Below, in pieces: positions 8,697 through 18,042 of a stretch of 64,000 nt of DNA (its first letter is position 1; each line of letters begins with the position of its first letter). Location of the stretch: assembly GCF_020179425.1 (NCBI RefSeq), contig NZ_JAILYM010000001.1, positions 558,001 to 622,000 on the forward strand, given 5' to 3'. Source of the DNA: Novosphingobium percolationis. GTDB lineage: Bacteria; Pseudomonadota; Alphaproteobacteria; Sphingomonadales; Sphingomonadaceae. The position numbers and the translations under genes were made by a program. The notes under the pieces are model-generated. The model had not been told where the DNA came from, ran no database searches, and worked only from the letters and a program-made list of their open reading frames with translations.

Positions 8697-10256
8697 TCAG
8701 TTCACCCGGCGATCCATCCCTTCCCAGTACGGCTCGCGCAAGTTGCGGCGCAGGATCTTGCCCGAAGGGTTGCGCGGCAGCGCATCGATCACATCCACGC
8801 TCTTGGGCACCTTGAACGCGGCGATGCGTTCGCGCGCCCAGGCGATCACGCTGTCAGGGTCGATGGTGTGGCCGGGCTTGGGCGCGCAGACCGCCTTGAC
8901 CGCTTCGCCCCACTTGGCATCGGGCACGCCGATCACCGCCACTTCGGCGACATCGGGGTGGCCATAGATCGCGCTTTCCACCTGCGCGGGATAGACGTTC
9001 TCGCCGCCAGAGATGATCATGTCCTTGATGCGATCCTGGATGTAGATGTAGCCTTCTTCATCCATGTAGGCGGCGTCGCCCGTGCGCACCCAGCCATCCG
9101 CGCTCAGCGTATTGGCGGTTGCTTCGGGCAGGTTCCAGTATCCCAGCATGTTGTTGGCCGAGCGGGTCTCGATCTCGCCCACCTCTCCGCGCGGCAGTTC
9201 GTTGCCATCGGCATCGACGATGCGCACTTCGACGCCGGGGTTGGCGCGCCCGGCAGAGCGCATCTTCGGGCTGCCGTTCAGATCGTGGTCCGCCGGCACC
9301 AGTGAAACGACCGTGCCGGTCGTCTCGGTCATGCCATAGCACTGCATGAACCCGGCGTTGGGAATGGTCTGCACCGCCTCGCGCAGCAATTCGAGCGGGA
9401 TCGGCGCAGCGCCGTACATCACGTACTTCAGCTTGCTGAAATCGGTGCCCGCTGCCAGCGGATGCTGGATCAGCATCTGCAACGCCGCAGGCACGATGAA
9501 GAAGCGGGTGATGCCCTGACCAATCGCCGTCAGCGCGCCCTCGGCGGTGAACTCGGCATGGATAATACCGCGCACGCCCGCGCCAAAGGCCATCGCGCCA
9601 AGGCCCGTACCGCCGATGTGCGCGCAGGGCATGCACACCAGGATCGCCTCGTCCTTGTCCCATTCCGCCCAGGGCAGCCCGGCTTCAAGGCTCGCCTTGC
9701 GCAGGCCGAACATGTTGCGCTGGCACAGCACTGCGCCCTTGGGGTTGCCCGTGGTGCCCGAGGTGTAGAGTTGGAGGAACGCATCCTCCGGCTCTGCCGC
9801 CACGATCGTTTCGGCGGGCGCCGTGGCCATGATCGCCCGGCGCGCTTCCGTCTCGCCCAGCACATGCTCCAGCGCGGGGCACTGGGTCTTCAACGTGTCC
9901 GCAAGGCCGAGGAATTCCTCGCCGATGACGGCCAGCTTGGTGCCGGTATCGTTGAGAATGTACGCCATCTCTGCCGGGGCAAGACGCCATCCGATCGGGG
10001 CCATGACCACGCCCACGCGGCCCGCGCTGAGCAGCAGCTGGAAGTACAGGTCGTCGTTCTTGCCGATCCAGGCGATGCGGTCGCCCTTCTTCACGCCCTT
10101 CGATTCGAGGAATGCGGCGATCCGGCGCGAAATGACCTCCAATTCGCCATAAGTGGTCAGCCTGTCGCCCTGCTCCATCGCGATCGCCTCGGGACGATCG
10201 GCGGCCCAATGGCGGAAATGCTCATCGAACGTCAGGAAATCGGCGGTTTCACGCAT
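8697..10256 (-). CDS. Acyl-CoA synthetase (AMP-forming)
   Basis: A 519-residue ANL-superfamily enzyme that should activate a carboxylic acid to its CoA thioester through an acyl-adenylate. The ATP loop LYTSGTTGNPKG (about 168-179), the A5-type GMTETTG, the A7-type GWVRTGDAAYMDEEGYIYI and the C-terminal lysine in NPSGKILRR are all intact. The ATG is preceded by GGGAGAGGAATGAAGAG. Its size and A5/A8 sequences fit fatty-acid or aromatic/terpenoid acid:CoA ligases; the acid is not determinable. It leads a two-gene unit with the cupin. Upstream and divergent is a small entericidin-like gene. Confidence 0.9.
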   Translation of the reverse strand: MRETADFLTFDEHFRHWAADRPEAIAMEQGDRLTTYGELEVISRRIAAFLESKGVKKGDRIAWIGKNDDLYFQLLLSAGRVGVVMAPIGWRLAPAEMAYILNDTGTKLAVIGEEFLGLADTLKTQCPALEHVLGETEARRAIMATAPAETIVAAEPEDAFLQLYTSGTTGNPKGAVLCQRNMFGLRKASLEAGLPWAEWDKDEAILVCMPCAHIGGTGLGAMAFGAGVRGIIHAEFTAEGALTAIGQGITRFFIVPAALQMLIQHPLAAGTDFSKLKYVMYGAAPIPLELLREAVQTIPNAGFMQCYGMTETTGTVVSLVPADHDLNGSPKMRSAGRANPGVEVRIVDADGNELPRGEVGEIETRSANNMLGYWNLPEATANTLSADGWVRTGDAAYMDEEGYIYIQDRIKDMIISGGENVYPAQVESAIYGHPDVAEVAVIGVPDAKWGEAVKAVCAPKPGHTIDPDSVIAWARERIAAFKVPKSVDVIDALPRNPSGKILRRNLREPYWEGMDRRVN

Positions 10257-10411
10257 CTCTTCATTCCTCTCCCTGCCTGTCGCGGAACCCGCACAGGCTG
10301 CAACCGTTCTTGCTCCGTCAACCTCCGGTAGCAAGCAGCGACGGACCGGAGCGCCCCGCTCGGCGCCCCAGCCCGTCACCTGTTAATTATCCGATTAAAG
10401 GAGCAAAAGCG

Positions 10412-10549
10412 ATGGTCCGCAAGATGCTTTTTGCCGCCGCCCTCGGCGGCCTCGTACTTTCTGCCTCGGCCTGCAACACCGTCAAGGGCGCGGGCCGCGA
10501 TCTCCAGTCGGCCAGCCAGTCGACCGAGGACGCCATCAACGGGCGCTGA
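10412..10549 (+). CDS. Entericidin-like small lipoprotein
   Basis: A 45-residue peptide with a Lys/Arg n-region (MVRKM), a hydrophobic core and a lipobox-like LSASAC at 16-21, followed by the family signature CNTVKGAGRDLQSAS. Entericidins are tiny, Cys-lipidated envelope proteins of the EcnA/EcnB family, widespread in alphaproteobacteria and probably linked to envelope stress. An excellent AAAGGAG lies eight bases before the ATG, and an intrinsic terminator follows, so it is a stand-alone unit. Function beyond family membership is unproven. Confidence 0.85.
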   Translation: MVRKMLFAAALGGLVLSASACNTVKGAGRDLQSASQSTEDAINGR

Positions 10550-10569
10550 TCGCCCTTACTGGCACAGAA

Positions 10570-10604
10570 AAACCCCCGCCCGGTCGCCCGGTGCGGGGGT
10601 TTTC
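10570..10604 (+). terminator. Intrinsic terminator after the entericidin gene
   Basis: A nine-base-pair GC stem (AACCCCCGC pairing with GCGGGGGTT) around a 13-base loop, followed by TTTTCGCTTTT. It may also help separate the convergent gcvPB transcript, which ends 26 bases further on. Confidence 0.85.
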
Positions 10605-10629
10605 GCTTTTCAGGACTGGAGGGGCGGGA

Positions 10630-12186
10630 TCACCCCTTCCACACCAGCTTCGGCTTGCGCGCCGCCAGTGTTTCGTCCAGCCGTCGACGCGGCGCCAGGT
10701 GCGGCGCCGACTTCAGCAGCGGATCGCCCGCCTTGGCCCGCTCGGCCAGCACGCGCATCGCGCCGATGAACTGGTCGAGCCCTCCCCTGCTCTCGGTCTC
10801 GGTCGGTTCGACCAGCATCGCGCCGTGGACCACCAGCGGGAAGTAGACCGTCATCGGGTGATAGCCCTCGTCGATCAGCCCCTTGGCGAGATCGAGCGTC
10901 GAGAACCCTTCGGCAAAGCCATCGTCGCTGAACAGCGCCTCGTGCATGCACGGCCCCGCCGCGCCGAACGGTGCGTCGAGCACGCCTTCAAGGCTGCGCA
11001 GAACGTAGTTGGCGTTGAGCACCGCATCGCCCGACACCTGCCGCAGGCCGTCCGCGCCATGGCTGAGGATGTAGGCCAGCGCGCGGCTGTACATGCCCAT
11101 CTGGCCGTGGAACGCGCACATGCGGCCAAAAGCCTGCGCGTGGCCCTCCTGCGCGGCGTTCTCTTCCTCGATCAGGTGCACCGAACCATCGGCACCGCGC
11201 GTGGTGAACGGCAGCGGCGCGAAGGGCGCGAGCGCGGCGGACAGCACCACCGGCCCGGAACCCGGCCCACCGCCGCCATGCGGGGTGGAAAAGGTCTTGT
11301 GCAGGTTGATGTGCATGGCGTCGACGCCAAGGTCGCCCGGACGCACGCGCCCGACGATGGCGTTGAAGTTGGCCCCGTCGCAATAGACGAAACCGCCTGC
11401 TGCGTGAACGGCATCGGCGATGGTCTTCAGATCCCGCTCGAACAAGCCGCAGGTGTTCGGATTGGTGATCATCACCCCCGCCACGTCCAGCCCCAACCGC
11501 GCCGTCAGCGCGTCGACGTCCACGCGGCCGTCCGCCGTCGCCGGGATGTTCTCCACGCGATAGCCCGCGAAGGCCGCTGTCGCCGGATTGGTGCCATGTG
11601 CGCTTTCGGGCACCAGGATCACCTCGCGCGCATCGCCGCGCGCTTCCAACGCCGCACGAATGCACAGCAACCCGCACAACTCGCCATGCGCGCCGGCCTT
11701 GGGCGTCATTGCCACCCCGGCCATGCCGGTCAGCGTGATCAGCCATTGGGCCAGTTCGTCCATCACCTTGAGCGCACCCTGCACCGTGGACTGAGGCTGC
11801 AACGGGTGGACATCGGCAAAGCCGGGGAACCGCGCGACCTTTTCGTCGAGGCGCGGGTTGTGCTTCATCGTGCACGATCCCAGCGGGAACAGGCCGAGGT
11901 CGATGGCATAATTCTGCCGCGACAGCCGTGTGTAGTGGCGCACCGCTTCCGGCTCGGTCAGGCCCGGCAGATCGACCGGTGCGCTGCGGCGCGAAGGCAG
12001 GCCTTCGAGCAGCCTCTCGTCGATCGCGCCGTCGAAATCGACGCCGCAATGGTCGAGGTTGCCGATCTCGAAGATCAGCGCCTCTTCCAGTTGCAGGCCC
12101 CGGTTGCCGGTCGTGGTCTCGATGGCCTCAGCTTCACCGGCCGAACCCATGGCGGGCCGCCAGCCCGAACGGTTGATCTCGTTCAT
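10630..12186 (-). CDS. gcvPB: Glycine dehydrogenase (decarboxylating) subunit 2
   Basis: A 518-residue C-terminal half of the split P-protein of the glycine cleavage system. It carries the PLP lysine in [17 protein letters not shown] (near residue 295) and the Gly-rich loop just after it. With gcvPA it decarboxylates glycine and loads the aminomethyl group onto the lipoyl arm of GcvH. It overlaps the end of gcvPA by four bases (ATGA), the usual sign of coupled translation. It is the last gene of gcvT-gcvH-gcvPA-gcvPB and is governed by the glycine riboswitch ahead of gcvT. Confidence 0.96.
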   Translation of the reverse strand: MNEINRSGWRPAMGSAGEAEAIETTTGNRGLQLEEALIFEIGNLDHCGVDFDGAIDERLLEGLPSRRSAPVDLPGLTEPEAVRHYTRLSRQNYAIDLGLFPLGSCTMKHNPRLDEKVARFPGFADVHPLQPQSTVQGALKVMDELAQWLITLTGMAGVAMTPKAGAHGELCGLLCIRAALEARGDAREVILVPESAHGTNPATAAFAGYRVENIPATADGRVDVDALTARLGLDVAGVMITNPNTCGLFERDLKTIADAVHAAGGFVYCDGANFNAIVGRVRPGDLGVDAMHINLHKTFSTPHGGGGPGSGPVVLSAALAPFAPLPFTTRGADGSVHLIEEENAAQEGHAQAFGRMCAFHGQMGMYSRALAYILSHGADGLRQVSGDAVLNANYVLRSLEGVLDAPFGAAGPCMHEALFSDDGFAEGFSTLDLAKGLIDEGYHPMTVYFPLVVHGAMLVEPTETESRGGLDQFIGAMRVLAERAKAGDPLLKSAPHLAPRRRLDETLAARKPKLVWKG

Positions 12187-13541
12187 GCCAGCACCTCCTC
12201 AAGCGCCTTGACCAGCGCCTCGATGTCCTCGGTCGTCGTGCATTCGGTCGCGGTCACCAGCAGGCCGTTGGCCAGGCCATCCGCGCCCGGATAAAGCCGT
12301 CCGAGCGACACGCCGCCCAGCACGCCCTTGTCCGCCAGTTCGCGCACAACGTCCCGAGCATCGCGCGGAAGAACCACGGCAAACTCATTGAAATAGCTGG
12401 CATTCACCACGCTGACGCCAGCGACTTTCGACAGCGCTTGCGCCGTCTGCGCCGCACGCACGCGACTGTGTTTTGCCATCTCTTCCAGCCCCTTGCCGCC
12501 CAGCAAGGTCAGGTGAATTGAGAAAGCCAGCGCGCAAAGTCCTGAATTGGTGCAGATATTGCTCGTCGCCTTCTCGCGCCGGATGTGCTGCTCGCGCGTG
12601 GACAGCGTCAGCACGAACCCGCGCTTGCCATCGGCATCGAGCGTTTCGCCACACAGGCGCCCCGGCATCTGGCGCAGGTACTTCTCGCGGCAGCCGAACA
12701 GGCCGAGGTACGGCCCGCCGAATTGCAGGCCCACGCCCAGCGACTGGCCTTCGCCCACCACGATGTCCGCGCCCAGCGTCCCGGGGCTTTCCAGCAGGCC
12801 CAGCGCGACCGGCTCGGTCACCACCGCGATCAGCAACGCGCCCTTGGCTTGCGCCGCCCCCGCGATCTTCGCCAGATCGGGAATGCGGCCCAGAATGTCG
12901 GGATACTGCACCACCACGCACGACGTCTCGCCGTCGATGTCCGCGATCACCGCGTCATCGTCGCTCGCCGCCAGCAGTTCGGGCAGGCGCGTCACCAGTG
13001 TGTCGCCGGTGAACTTCGCCATCGTCCGCGCGGTCTCGACATAGTGCGGATGCACGCCGCCCGAAAACACCGCCTTCTTCCGCTTCGTGATGCGCCCGGC
13101 CATGGTCACGGCCTCCCAGCAAGCGGTCGAGCCGTCGTAGAGCGAGGCATTGGCGACATCGGTGCCGAACAGGCGCGCCACCTGCGTCTGGAACTCGAAC
13201 AGCACCTGCAGCGTGCCCTGCGCGATTTCGGGCTGGTAGGGGGTGTAAGCGGTCAGGAACTCGCCGCGCTGGATCAGGTGGTCGACGCTCGCCGGCACGT
13301 GGTGGCGATAGGCCCCCGCGCCGAGGAAGAACGGCGCCTGGCCCGCGGTAAGGCTCTGTGCGGAAAGCCGCGCCATGTGGCGTTCGACTGCCATTTCGCT
13401 GGCGTGCATCGGCAGGCCGGGCACAGGTCCCGCCAGCCGCGCCTCGGCAGGGACGTCGACGAACAGGTCGTCGATCGAACCTGCACCGACGACGTCCAGC
13501 ATTGCGGCGCGATCGGCATCGTTCAGGGGAAGATAGCGCAT
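12183..13541 (-). CDS. gcvPA: Glycine dehydrogenase (decarboxylating) subunit 1
   Basis: A 452-residue N-terminal half of the split P-protein. The sequence is canonical from [19 protein letters not shown] through [19 protein letters not shown] (about 71-89) and [14 protein letters not shown]. It forms the alpha2-beta2 dehydrogenase with gcvPB. Splitting of P-protein into two genes is usual in many alphaproteobacteria and Gram-positives, unlike the single gcvP of enterics. It begins four bases after the gcvH stop and overlaps gcvPB by four bases. Confidence 0.96.
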   Translation of the reverse strand: MRYLPLNDADRAAMLDVVGAGSIDDLFVDVPAEARLAGPVPGLPMHASEMAVERHMARLSAQSLTAGQAPFFLGAGAYRHHVPASVDHLIQRGEFLTAYTPYQPEIAQGTLQVLFEFQTQVARLFGTDVANASLYDGSTACWEAVTMAGRITKRKKAVFSGGVHPHYVETARTMAKFTGDTLVTRLPELLAASDDDAVIADIDGETSCVVVQYPDILGRIPDLAKIAGAAQAKGALLIAVVTEPVALGLLESPGTLGADIVVGEGQSLGVGLQFGGPYLGLFGCREKYLRQMPGRLCGETLDADGKRGFVLTLSTREQHIRREKATSNICTNSGLCALAFSIHLTLLGGKGLEEMAKHSRVRAAQTAQALSKVAGVSVVNASYFNEFAVVLPRDARDVVRELADKGVLGGVSLGRLYPGADGLANGLLVTATECTTTEDIEALVKALEEVLA

Positions 13542-13545
13542 GCGA

Positions 13546-13917
13546 TCAAAGCTCCGCGACGTAGGCCTTGTAGGCGTCTTCGTCCATCAGGTCGGCCAGT
13601 TCGCCGGCATCGGCCAGCGTCATGCGCCACAGCCAGCCCTCGGCTTCGGCGGCGGTGTTGACCAACTCGGGCTGGTCTTCCAGCACGGCGTTACCCTCGG
13701 TCACGCTGCCCGAAACCGGCGCATAGACGTCACTCGCGGCCTTGACCGAATCCACCACCGAGCAGCTGTCGCCCTTGCCCACGCTGGCACCTGCCTGCGG
13801 CAGTTCGACAAAAGTGATGTCGCCGAGCTGGCTCTGGGCGTAGTCGGTGATGCCCACGGTTGCGGCATCGCCCTCAACCTCGATCCACTCGTGGTCCTTG
13901 GTGAAATAGCGGGGCAT
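13546..13917 (-). CDS. gcvH: Glycine cleavage system H protein
   Basis: A 123-residue lipoyl carrier. The lipoylated lysine is K59 in [12 protein letters not shown], and the surrounding hybrid motif is intact. It shuttles the aminomethyl group from P-protein to T-protein and is reoxidised by L-protein, whose gene is not in the window. The ATG overlaps the gcvT stop in a TGATG junction, so translation is coupled. A longer in-frame reading through gcvT is a shadow and was not used. Confidence 0.96.
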   Translation of the reverse strand: MPRYFTKDHEWIEVEGDAATVGITDYAQSQLGDITFVELPQAGASVGKGDSCSVVDSVKAASDVYAPVSGSVTEGNAVLEDQPELVNTAAEAEGWLWRMTLADAGELADLMDEDAYKAYVAEL

Positions 13918-15080
13918 CAGGCGGCTCCTTTCCGATGGTAGCGATGGGGGACGAACGGCATGGGAACAATCGTGGCGTTGAGCTTGCGCCCGCGCACGTC
14001 GATGAACAGGTTGGTGCCGGGCACGGCGTGCGCGGCCTCGACATAGGCCATGGCGATGGGGCGTTCGAGGCTGGGCGAGAACCCGCCCGAGGTGACGACG
14101 CCCACCGGGTTTTCGCCCAGCAGCACCACCGCGCCTTCGCGTGCAGCCATGCGCCCTTCGATCGACAGGCCCACACGACGACGCGCCGGGCCTTCCATCA
14201 GCGCCTCGATCATGCGGTCGGCGCCGGGGAAGCCGCCTTCGCTGCGGCGGCGCTTGTTGATGCCGAAGGACAGGCCCGCCTCGACCGGCTCGTTGTCGGC
14301 GGTCATGTCGTGGCCATAAAGCGGCAGCCCGGCTTCGAGCCGCAGGCTGTCGCGCGCGCCAAGGCCGATCGGCTTGACGTCGGCCTGCCCGGCGATCAGG
14401 TCCGCCACGGCCGCCGCGCTTTCCGCCGGGATCGAGATTTCGAACCCATCCTCGCCGGTGTAGCCCGAACGGCTGATCCACGCATCCACGCCGCCCAGCT
14501 TGAACGCCGCGCCGCGCATGAAGCTCAGCGATTCCAGCGCCTGCTCGCCCGTGACCAGCGGCGCGAGCGCCTTGGCCGCCTTGGGCCCCTGCAAGGCCAG
14601 CAGGGCACTGTCGTCGAGGTGGTTGATCGTCACCGCGTCCGGCAGGATCTCGCGCAGGTGGGCGAGATCGTCCCACTTGGTCGCGCCATTGACCACGAGA
14701 TAGAACCCCGTGCCCCAGCGCGTGACCATCAGGTCGTCGAGAATGCCGCCGGTCTCGTCGAGCAGCAGCGAATAGCGCACGCCGCCCAGCGGCAGCGTCG
14801 CAAGATCGATCGGCAACGCAGCTTCGAGTGCGGCTTCGACGCCCTCGCCCGAGATGTAGAGCTGGCCCATGTGGCTGACGTCGAACAGCCCGGCGCTGGT
14901 TCGCGTCCACAGGTGTTCGGCGATGATGCCTTCATACTGGACGGGCATCCAATAGCCGGCGAATTCGACCATCCGCCCGCCGCGCACGCGATGCCAGGCA
15001 TCGAGCGGCAGTTCCAGCGGCCCAGCAGGCACATCCGGATCTTCGAAATCGGTCTCGGGAGAGTTGATCAAGTCGCTCAT
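13917..15080 (-). CDS. gcvT: Aminomethyltransferase (glycine cleavage T protein)
   Basis: A 387-residue folate-binding enzyme that releases ammonia from the aminomethyl-lipoyl arm and forms 5,10-methylene-THF. Family hallmarks are [17 protein letters not shown] (about 34-50), [11 protein letters not shown] (about 70), the folate-contact segment [14 protein letters not shown] near 190, and [18 protein letters not shown] near 240. First gene of the gcv operon, preceded by a long leader that is a tandem glycine riboswitch. It ends in TGATG with gcvH. Confidence 0.96.
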   Translation of the reverse strand: MSDLINSPETDFEDPDVPAGPLELPLDAWHRVRGGRMVEFAGYWMPVQYEGIIAEHLWTRTSAGLFDVSHMGQLYISGEGVEAALEAALPIDLATLPLGGVRYSLLLDETGGILDDLMVTRWGTGFYLVVNGATKWDDLAHLREILPDAVTINHLDDSALLALQGPKAAKALAPLVTGEQALESLSFMRGAAFKLGGVDAWISRSGYTGEDGFEISIPAESAAAVADLIAGQADVKPIGLGARDSLRLEAGLPLYGHDMTADNEPVEAGLSFGINKRRRSEGGFPGADRMIEALMEGPARRRVGLSIEGRMAAREGAVVLLGENPVGVVTSGGFSPSLERPIAMAYVEAAHAVPGTNLFIDVRGRKLNATIVPMPFVPHRYHRKGAA

Positions 15081-15114
15081 AAATCAAGGAATCCGCGCGC
15101 AAGTGTGGCACCAT

Positions 15115-15350
15115 TTCGGTGCCCCCTCTGTCACGGAAACCTGAGAGCTTTCCCCCACTCCGGCCCTGTTCAGGCTGTTGTAGGGTTACCCCTTCGGCGG
15201 CCCTCGCCTTCGCGAAGACACTTTCCAGAGCGTCGCTATCGACCCACGCGGTCCTTTTGCCTGAGAGATTCCGGGGCGGTTGCTCCTTCGGCGCCCTGCG
15301 AACCCGATCCCCGAAGAGACCCGAATCGCAGGAGCTCTCCCGCGCGATCA
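15115..15350 (-). ncRNA. Tandem glycine riboswitch in the gcvT leader
   Basis: Read on the minus strand, two glycine aptamers follow one another. The first has GGGAGAGCTCC, then GCGCCGAAGGAGCAA, then CTCTCAGGCAAAAGGACCGC. The second, nearer gcvT, has GCCGCCGAAGGGGTAA, GAAAGCTCTCAGG and ends GACAGAGGGGGC. These are the conserved P1/P3 elements of the class; tandem binding turns on gcv expression when glycine is plentiful. I did not find a clear terminator between aptamer 2 and the gcvT start 35 bases away, so control may act on translation initiation. Confidence 0.93.
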
Positions 15351-15425
15351 GCGACCCCTGCGCTTTCGCGCATGCAGCATGGCCAAGTCAATGCGCGTGG
15401 CACGCCTTTTCGGGAAAAGTGCCGG

Positions 15426-16100
15426 TCAGCGCGCCAGCAGACGGCGAAACTCGGGGTTGTGATGCACGAAACGGCCATCCGGGCGTGCTCCGGCCAGCGC
15501 CACGATCACCCGGCCAAGGTCGCTCGCCCGAACCGAACGATACCGCGCAAGGCTGCCTGCCAGCAAAATGTCGGCCACCGGCGCCACCATCATGCCCAAC
15601 CGCTCCGCCGGACGCCCGGCCCCTTCGCGCTGCCCCCGCAGCAGGCCGGGTCGCAGGATATCGAGGCGGTCGAAGTGCAACTTCACCAGTTGATCCTCCA
15701 CCTCTCCCTTTACGGAAAGGTAGAAGTTCCGCGACGAAAGCGCTGCACCAACAGAAGAAACAACGATCAACTGCCGCACGCCCGCCTGCTTCGCCGCCCG
15801 TGCACAGGCCAACACGAGATCATGGTCGACCGCCCGGAACGCGGTGCGATCACCGTCCACCGCCTTGATCGTGGTGCCCAGCGCGATCACCACAGTTTCC
15901 GCCCGCGCATCGGCGATGGCGTCAGTCCAATGGCTCGGGTCGGATAACAGCAGTTCGATCCTCGCCCCCGGCGGCATCGCCATCTCGCGGCGCGCCAGAC
16001 CGACGAGGTGGATGTCGGGACGGGGGGCGCAGGCGGCAATCACCGCCTTGCCGACCAGCCCCGTCGCACCGATCAGCAGAACGCGCCTGACGTCAGACAT
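15426..16100 (-). CDS. NAD(P)-binding Rossmann protein (NmrA/SDR-like)
   Basis: A 224-residue atypical short-chain dehydrogenase-fold protein. The dinucleotide loop is LLIGATGLVGKAVI (about residues 8-21), followed by VVIALGTTIKAVDGD at the strand-4 position and LIVVSSVGA, where a Ser replaces the usual catalytic environment. FYLSVKGEVEDQL supplies a YxxxK-like spacing. Similar proteins act as nucleoside-diphosphate-sugar epimerase-like or oxidoreductase-associated proteins; the substrate is unknown. The start ATG lies inside the last codons of the dGTPase gene (8-base overlap), so the two are translated together. The gcv riboswitch starts 76 bases after its stop. Confidence 0.82.
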   Translation of the reverse strand: MSDVRRVLLIGATGLVGKAVIAACAPRPDIHLVGLARREMAMPPGARIELLLSDPSHWTDAIADARAETVVIALGTTIKAVDGDRTAFRAVDHDLVLACARAAKQAGVRQLIVVSSVGAALSSRNFYLSVKGEVEDQLVKLHFDRLDILRPGLLRGQREGAGRPAERLGMMVAPVADILLAGSLARYRSVRASDLGRVIVALAGARPDGRFVHHNPEFRRLLAR

Positions 16101-17256
16101 TGCGCAGCCCCTCAGGCTCCTCGCCGAACAGTCGCGCATAGCAGTCCGCCGCATAGCGGTCGGTCATGCCTGCGATGAAATCCGCGATATGACGGCTGCG
16201 CGCCGGTTCCGCGTCCGGCAGGCCATCGCGCCAGCCTTCGGGCAGCGCCGCCGGATCGACGCGATAGGCTTCGAACAGCCGCGCCACGACATGGCGCGCC
16301 CGTTCCGCCGCCGAAAGCTGCTCGGGATGGTAGTACAGCCGGTCGTACATGAACTTCTTGAGCGTGCGCTCCTCTTCCGCCATCGCGGGCGAGAAGCGGC
16401 ACAGCGTGTGCCCAGCGGCGCGCACCTCCTCCACCGTATGAACGCCGCTTTGCGCCAGCCGCGCCTGCGTTTCGGCCAGCACGTCGTTGACCATGCGCCC
16501 GATCTGGCCGCGCACCAGTTCGCGCTGCATCCGCTCACGCGGGGCGCCGGGAAAGCGTTGTTCGATGGTGCGCCACTGTTCGCGGATCGATGGCAGTTCG
16601 AGCAGGTCGTCGAGCGTCAGGAAGCCTGCGCGCAGGCCATCGTCGATGTCGTGGTTGTCATAGGCGATGTCGTCCGAAATCGCCGCCACCTGCGCTTCGA
16701 GCGAGGCATGGCTCGCCAGATCGAGCGGAAACGCCGCGTCGAGGTCCGCCAGCGCCCAGTTGGGCTCATGGATCGGGCCGTTGTGCTTGGCGATGCCCTC
16801 CAGCGTCTCCCACGACAGGTTCAGCCCTTCATGCCCACAATAGGGGCTTTCGAGGCGCATCAGCACGCGCAGGCAATTGGCGTTGTGATCGAACCCGCCG
16901 AAGCCTGCCATCGCTTCTTCCAGCGCGTCCTCGCCCGCATGGCCGAACGGCGGGTGGCCGATATCGTGCGCCAGGCACAGTGCTTCGGTCAGGTCCTCGT
17001 CCAGCCCCAGCGTGCGCGCGATCACGCGGCCGATCTGCGCCACTTCCAGGCTGTGCGTCAGCCGCACCCGATAGTGGTCACCATCGGGCGCGATGAACAC
17101 CTGCGTCTTGTGGCGCAGCCGCCGGAACGCAATCGAATGGACGATGCGATCGCGATCGCGCTGGAACGCCGACCGTGGGCCGCGCGCCGTCTCCGGCTCC
17201 AGCCCGTATTCGCGCCCGCGCGTGCGCGCAGGATCAGAAGCGTAGGGCGCGCGCAT
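16093..17256 (-). CDS. dgt: Deoxyguanosinetriphosphate triphosphohydrolase-like protein
   Basis: A 387-residue HD-domain dNTPase. Metal ligands appear as RLTHSLEVAQ (first His, near residue 65), CLAHDIGHPPFGH (HD, about 88-100), and a later Asp in AAISDDIAYDNHD (about 195). RHKTQVF at about 50 is also diagnostic. Such enzymes hydrolyse dNTPs to deoxynucleoside and tripolyphosphate and tune dNTP pools. I chose the ATG at MRAPYASDP, which has GGTGAGGTG upstream inside the end of the preceding gene. It overlaps the next gene by 8 bases and follows the racemase-like gene by four. Confidence 0.93.
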   Translation of the reverse strand: MRAPYASDPARTRGREYGLEPETARGPRSAFQRDRDRIVHSIAFRRLRHKTQVFIAPDGDHYRVRLTHSLEVAQIGRVIARTLGLDEDLTEALCLAHDIGHPPFGHAGEDALEEAMAGFGGFDHNANCLRVLMRLESPYCGHEGLNLSWETLEGIAKHNGPIHEPNWALADLDAAFPLDLASHASLEAQVAAISDDIAYDNHDIDDGLRAGFLTLDDLLELPSIREQWRTIEQRFPGAPRERMQRELVRGQIGRMVNDVLAETQARLAQSGVHTVEEVRAAGHTLCRFSPAMAEEERTLKKFMYDRLYYHPEQLSAAERARHVVARLFEAYRVDPAALPEGWRDGLPDAEPARSRHIADFIAGMTDRYAADCYARLFGEEPEGLRNV

Positions 17257-17260
17257 CACC

Positions 17261-17953
17261 TCACCCGCCCATGATCCAGTCCACCGCCGCTTCGGCGTGG
17301 ATGCGCGTGCCGTCATAGACCGGCAGCACGTTGGCATCGACGTCGATCACCATGTCGAGTTCGGTGCAGCCCAGCACCACGCCTTGCGCACCCGCCTGCC
17401 CCATGTTGGTCAGCATCGTCTTGAACGTGCGCTCGGCCGAGCGGGTCGCGCGGCCCTGCATCAGTTCTTCATAGATGATGCGGTCGATCTCCTCGACGTT
17501 GTCCATCACCGGCGGCAGCAGCGTGACGCCATGTTCGACCAGCCGCTTGCGATAGAAGCTTTCGACCATGACATTGCGCGAACCGATCAGCGCGGCCGTC
17601 TTGACGCCATTCGCCTGCATCTTCGCGCCAACCGCATCGGCAATGTGCAGCACCGGCACCGACACCGCCGACGCCACGCGGTCATAGACCTTGTGCATCG
17701 AATTGGCCCCGATCAGGATCGCGGTCGCACCCGCCTGCTCCAGCCGCTTGGCGCTGTCTTTGAGCACACCGCCAGCGCGCGCCCATTCCTCGGCGCTCGA
17801 AAGCCTGACGAGGTCGGTGAAATCGAGGTTCTCGATGAACATCGGGGCGCTGGCGAGCTTGCTCGTCCGCGCCTGCACCAGCTTGTTGATGTGGTCGTAA
17901 TAGGTGCGGGTCGAAACCCAGCTCATGCCGCCGATCAGGCCGATCTTGCGCAA
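17261..17953 (-). CDS. Aspartate/glutamate racemase-family protein with one active-site Cys replaced
   Basis: A 230-residue member of the Asp/Glu/hydantoin racemase superfamily. The N-terminus KIGLIGGMSWVST is typical, and the C-terminal catalytic cysteine is present (C196 in VLGCTELDM). At the first cysteine position, where two-base racemases have CNT, this protein reads GANSMHK with Ala83. The GxNxMHK context matches the YgeA subgroup, whose E. coli member, as I recall it, has a non-Cys residue (Thr) here yet racemises several amino acids. It may therefore be a broad amino-acid racemase/isomerase with reduced or altered chemistry. It sits upstream of the dGTPase on the same strand. Confidence 0.85.
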   Translation of the reverse strand: MRKIGLIGGMSWVSTRTYYDHINKLVQARTSKLASAPMFIENLDFTDLVRLSSAEEWARAGGVLKDSAKRLEQAGATAILIGANSMHKVYDRVASAVSVPVLHIADAVGAKMQANGVKTAALIGSRNVMVESFYRKRLVEHGVTLLPPVMDNVEEIDRIIYEELMQGRATRSAERTFKTMLTNMGQAGAQGVVLGCTELDMVIDVDANVLPVYDGTRIHAEAAVDWIMGG

Positions 17954-18042
17954 CGTGTATTCTCCCCGCGGGATGGTCGTCCCCTGTCCCCTCAGGCCTT
18001 ACGCAAGTGCCATTTCACCGTCTACCGCCTCTCCTGCCACTT

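Noticed and set aside
13546..14910. A 454-codon frame fusing an Arg-rich stretch to GcvH
   Set aside because: The first part is gcvT in another frame. GcvH starts at its own conserved ATG ([16 protein letters not shown]), coupled to the gcvT stop.
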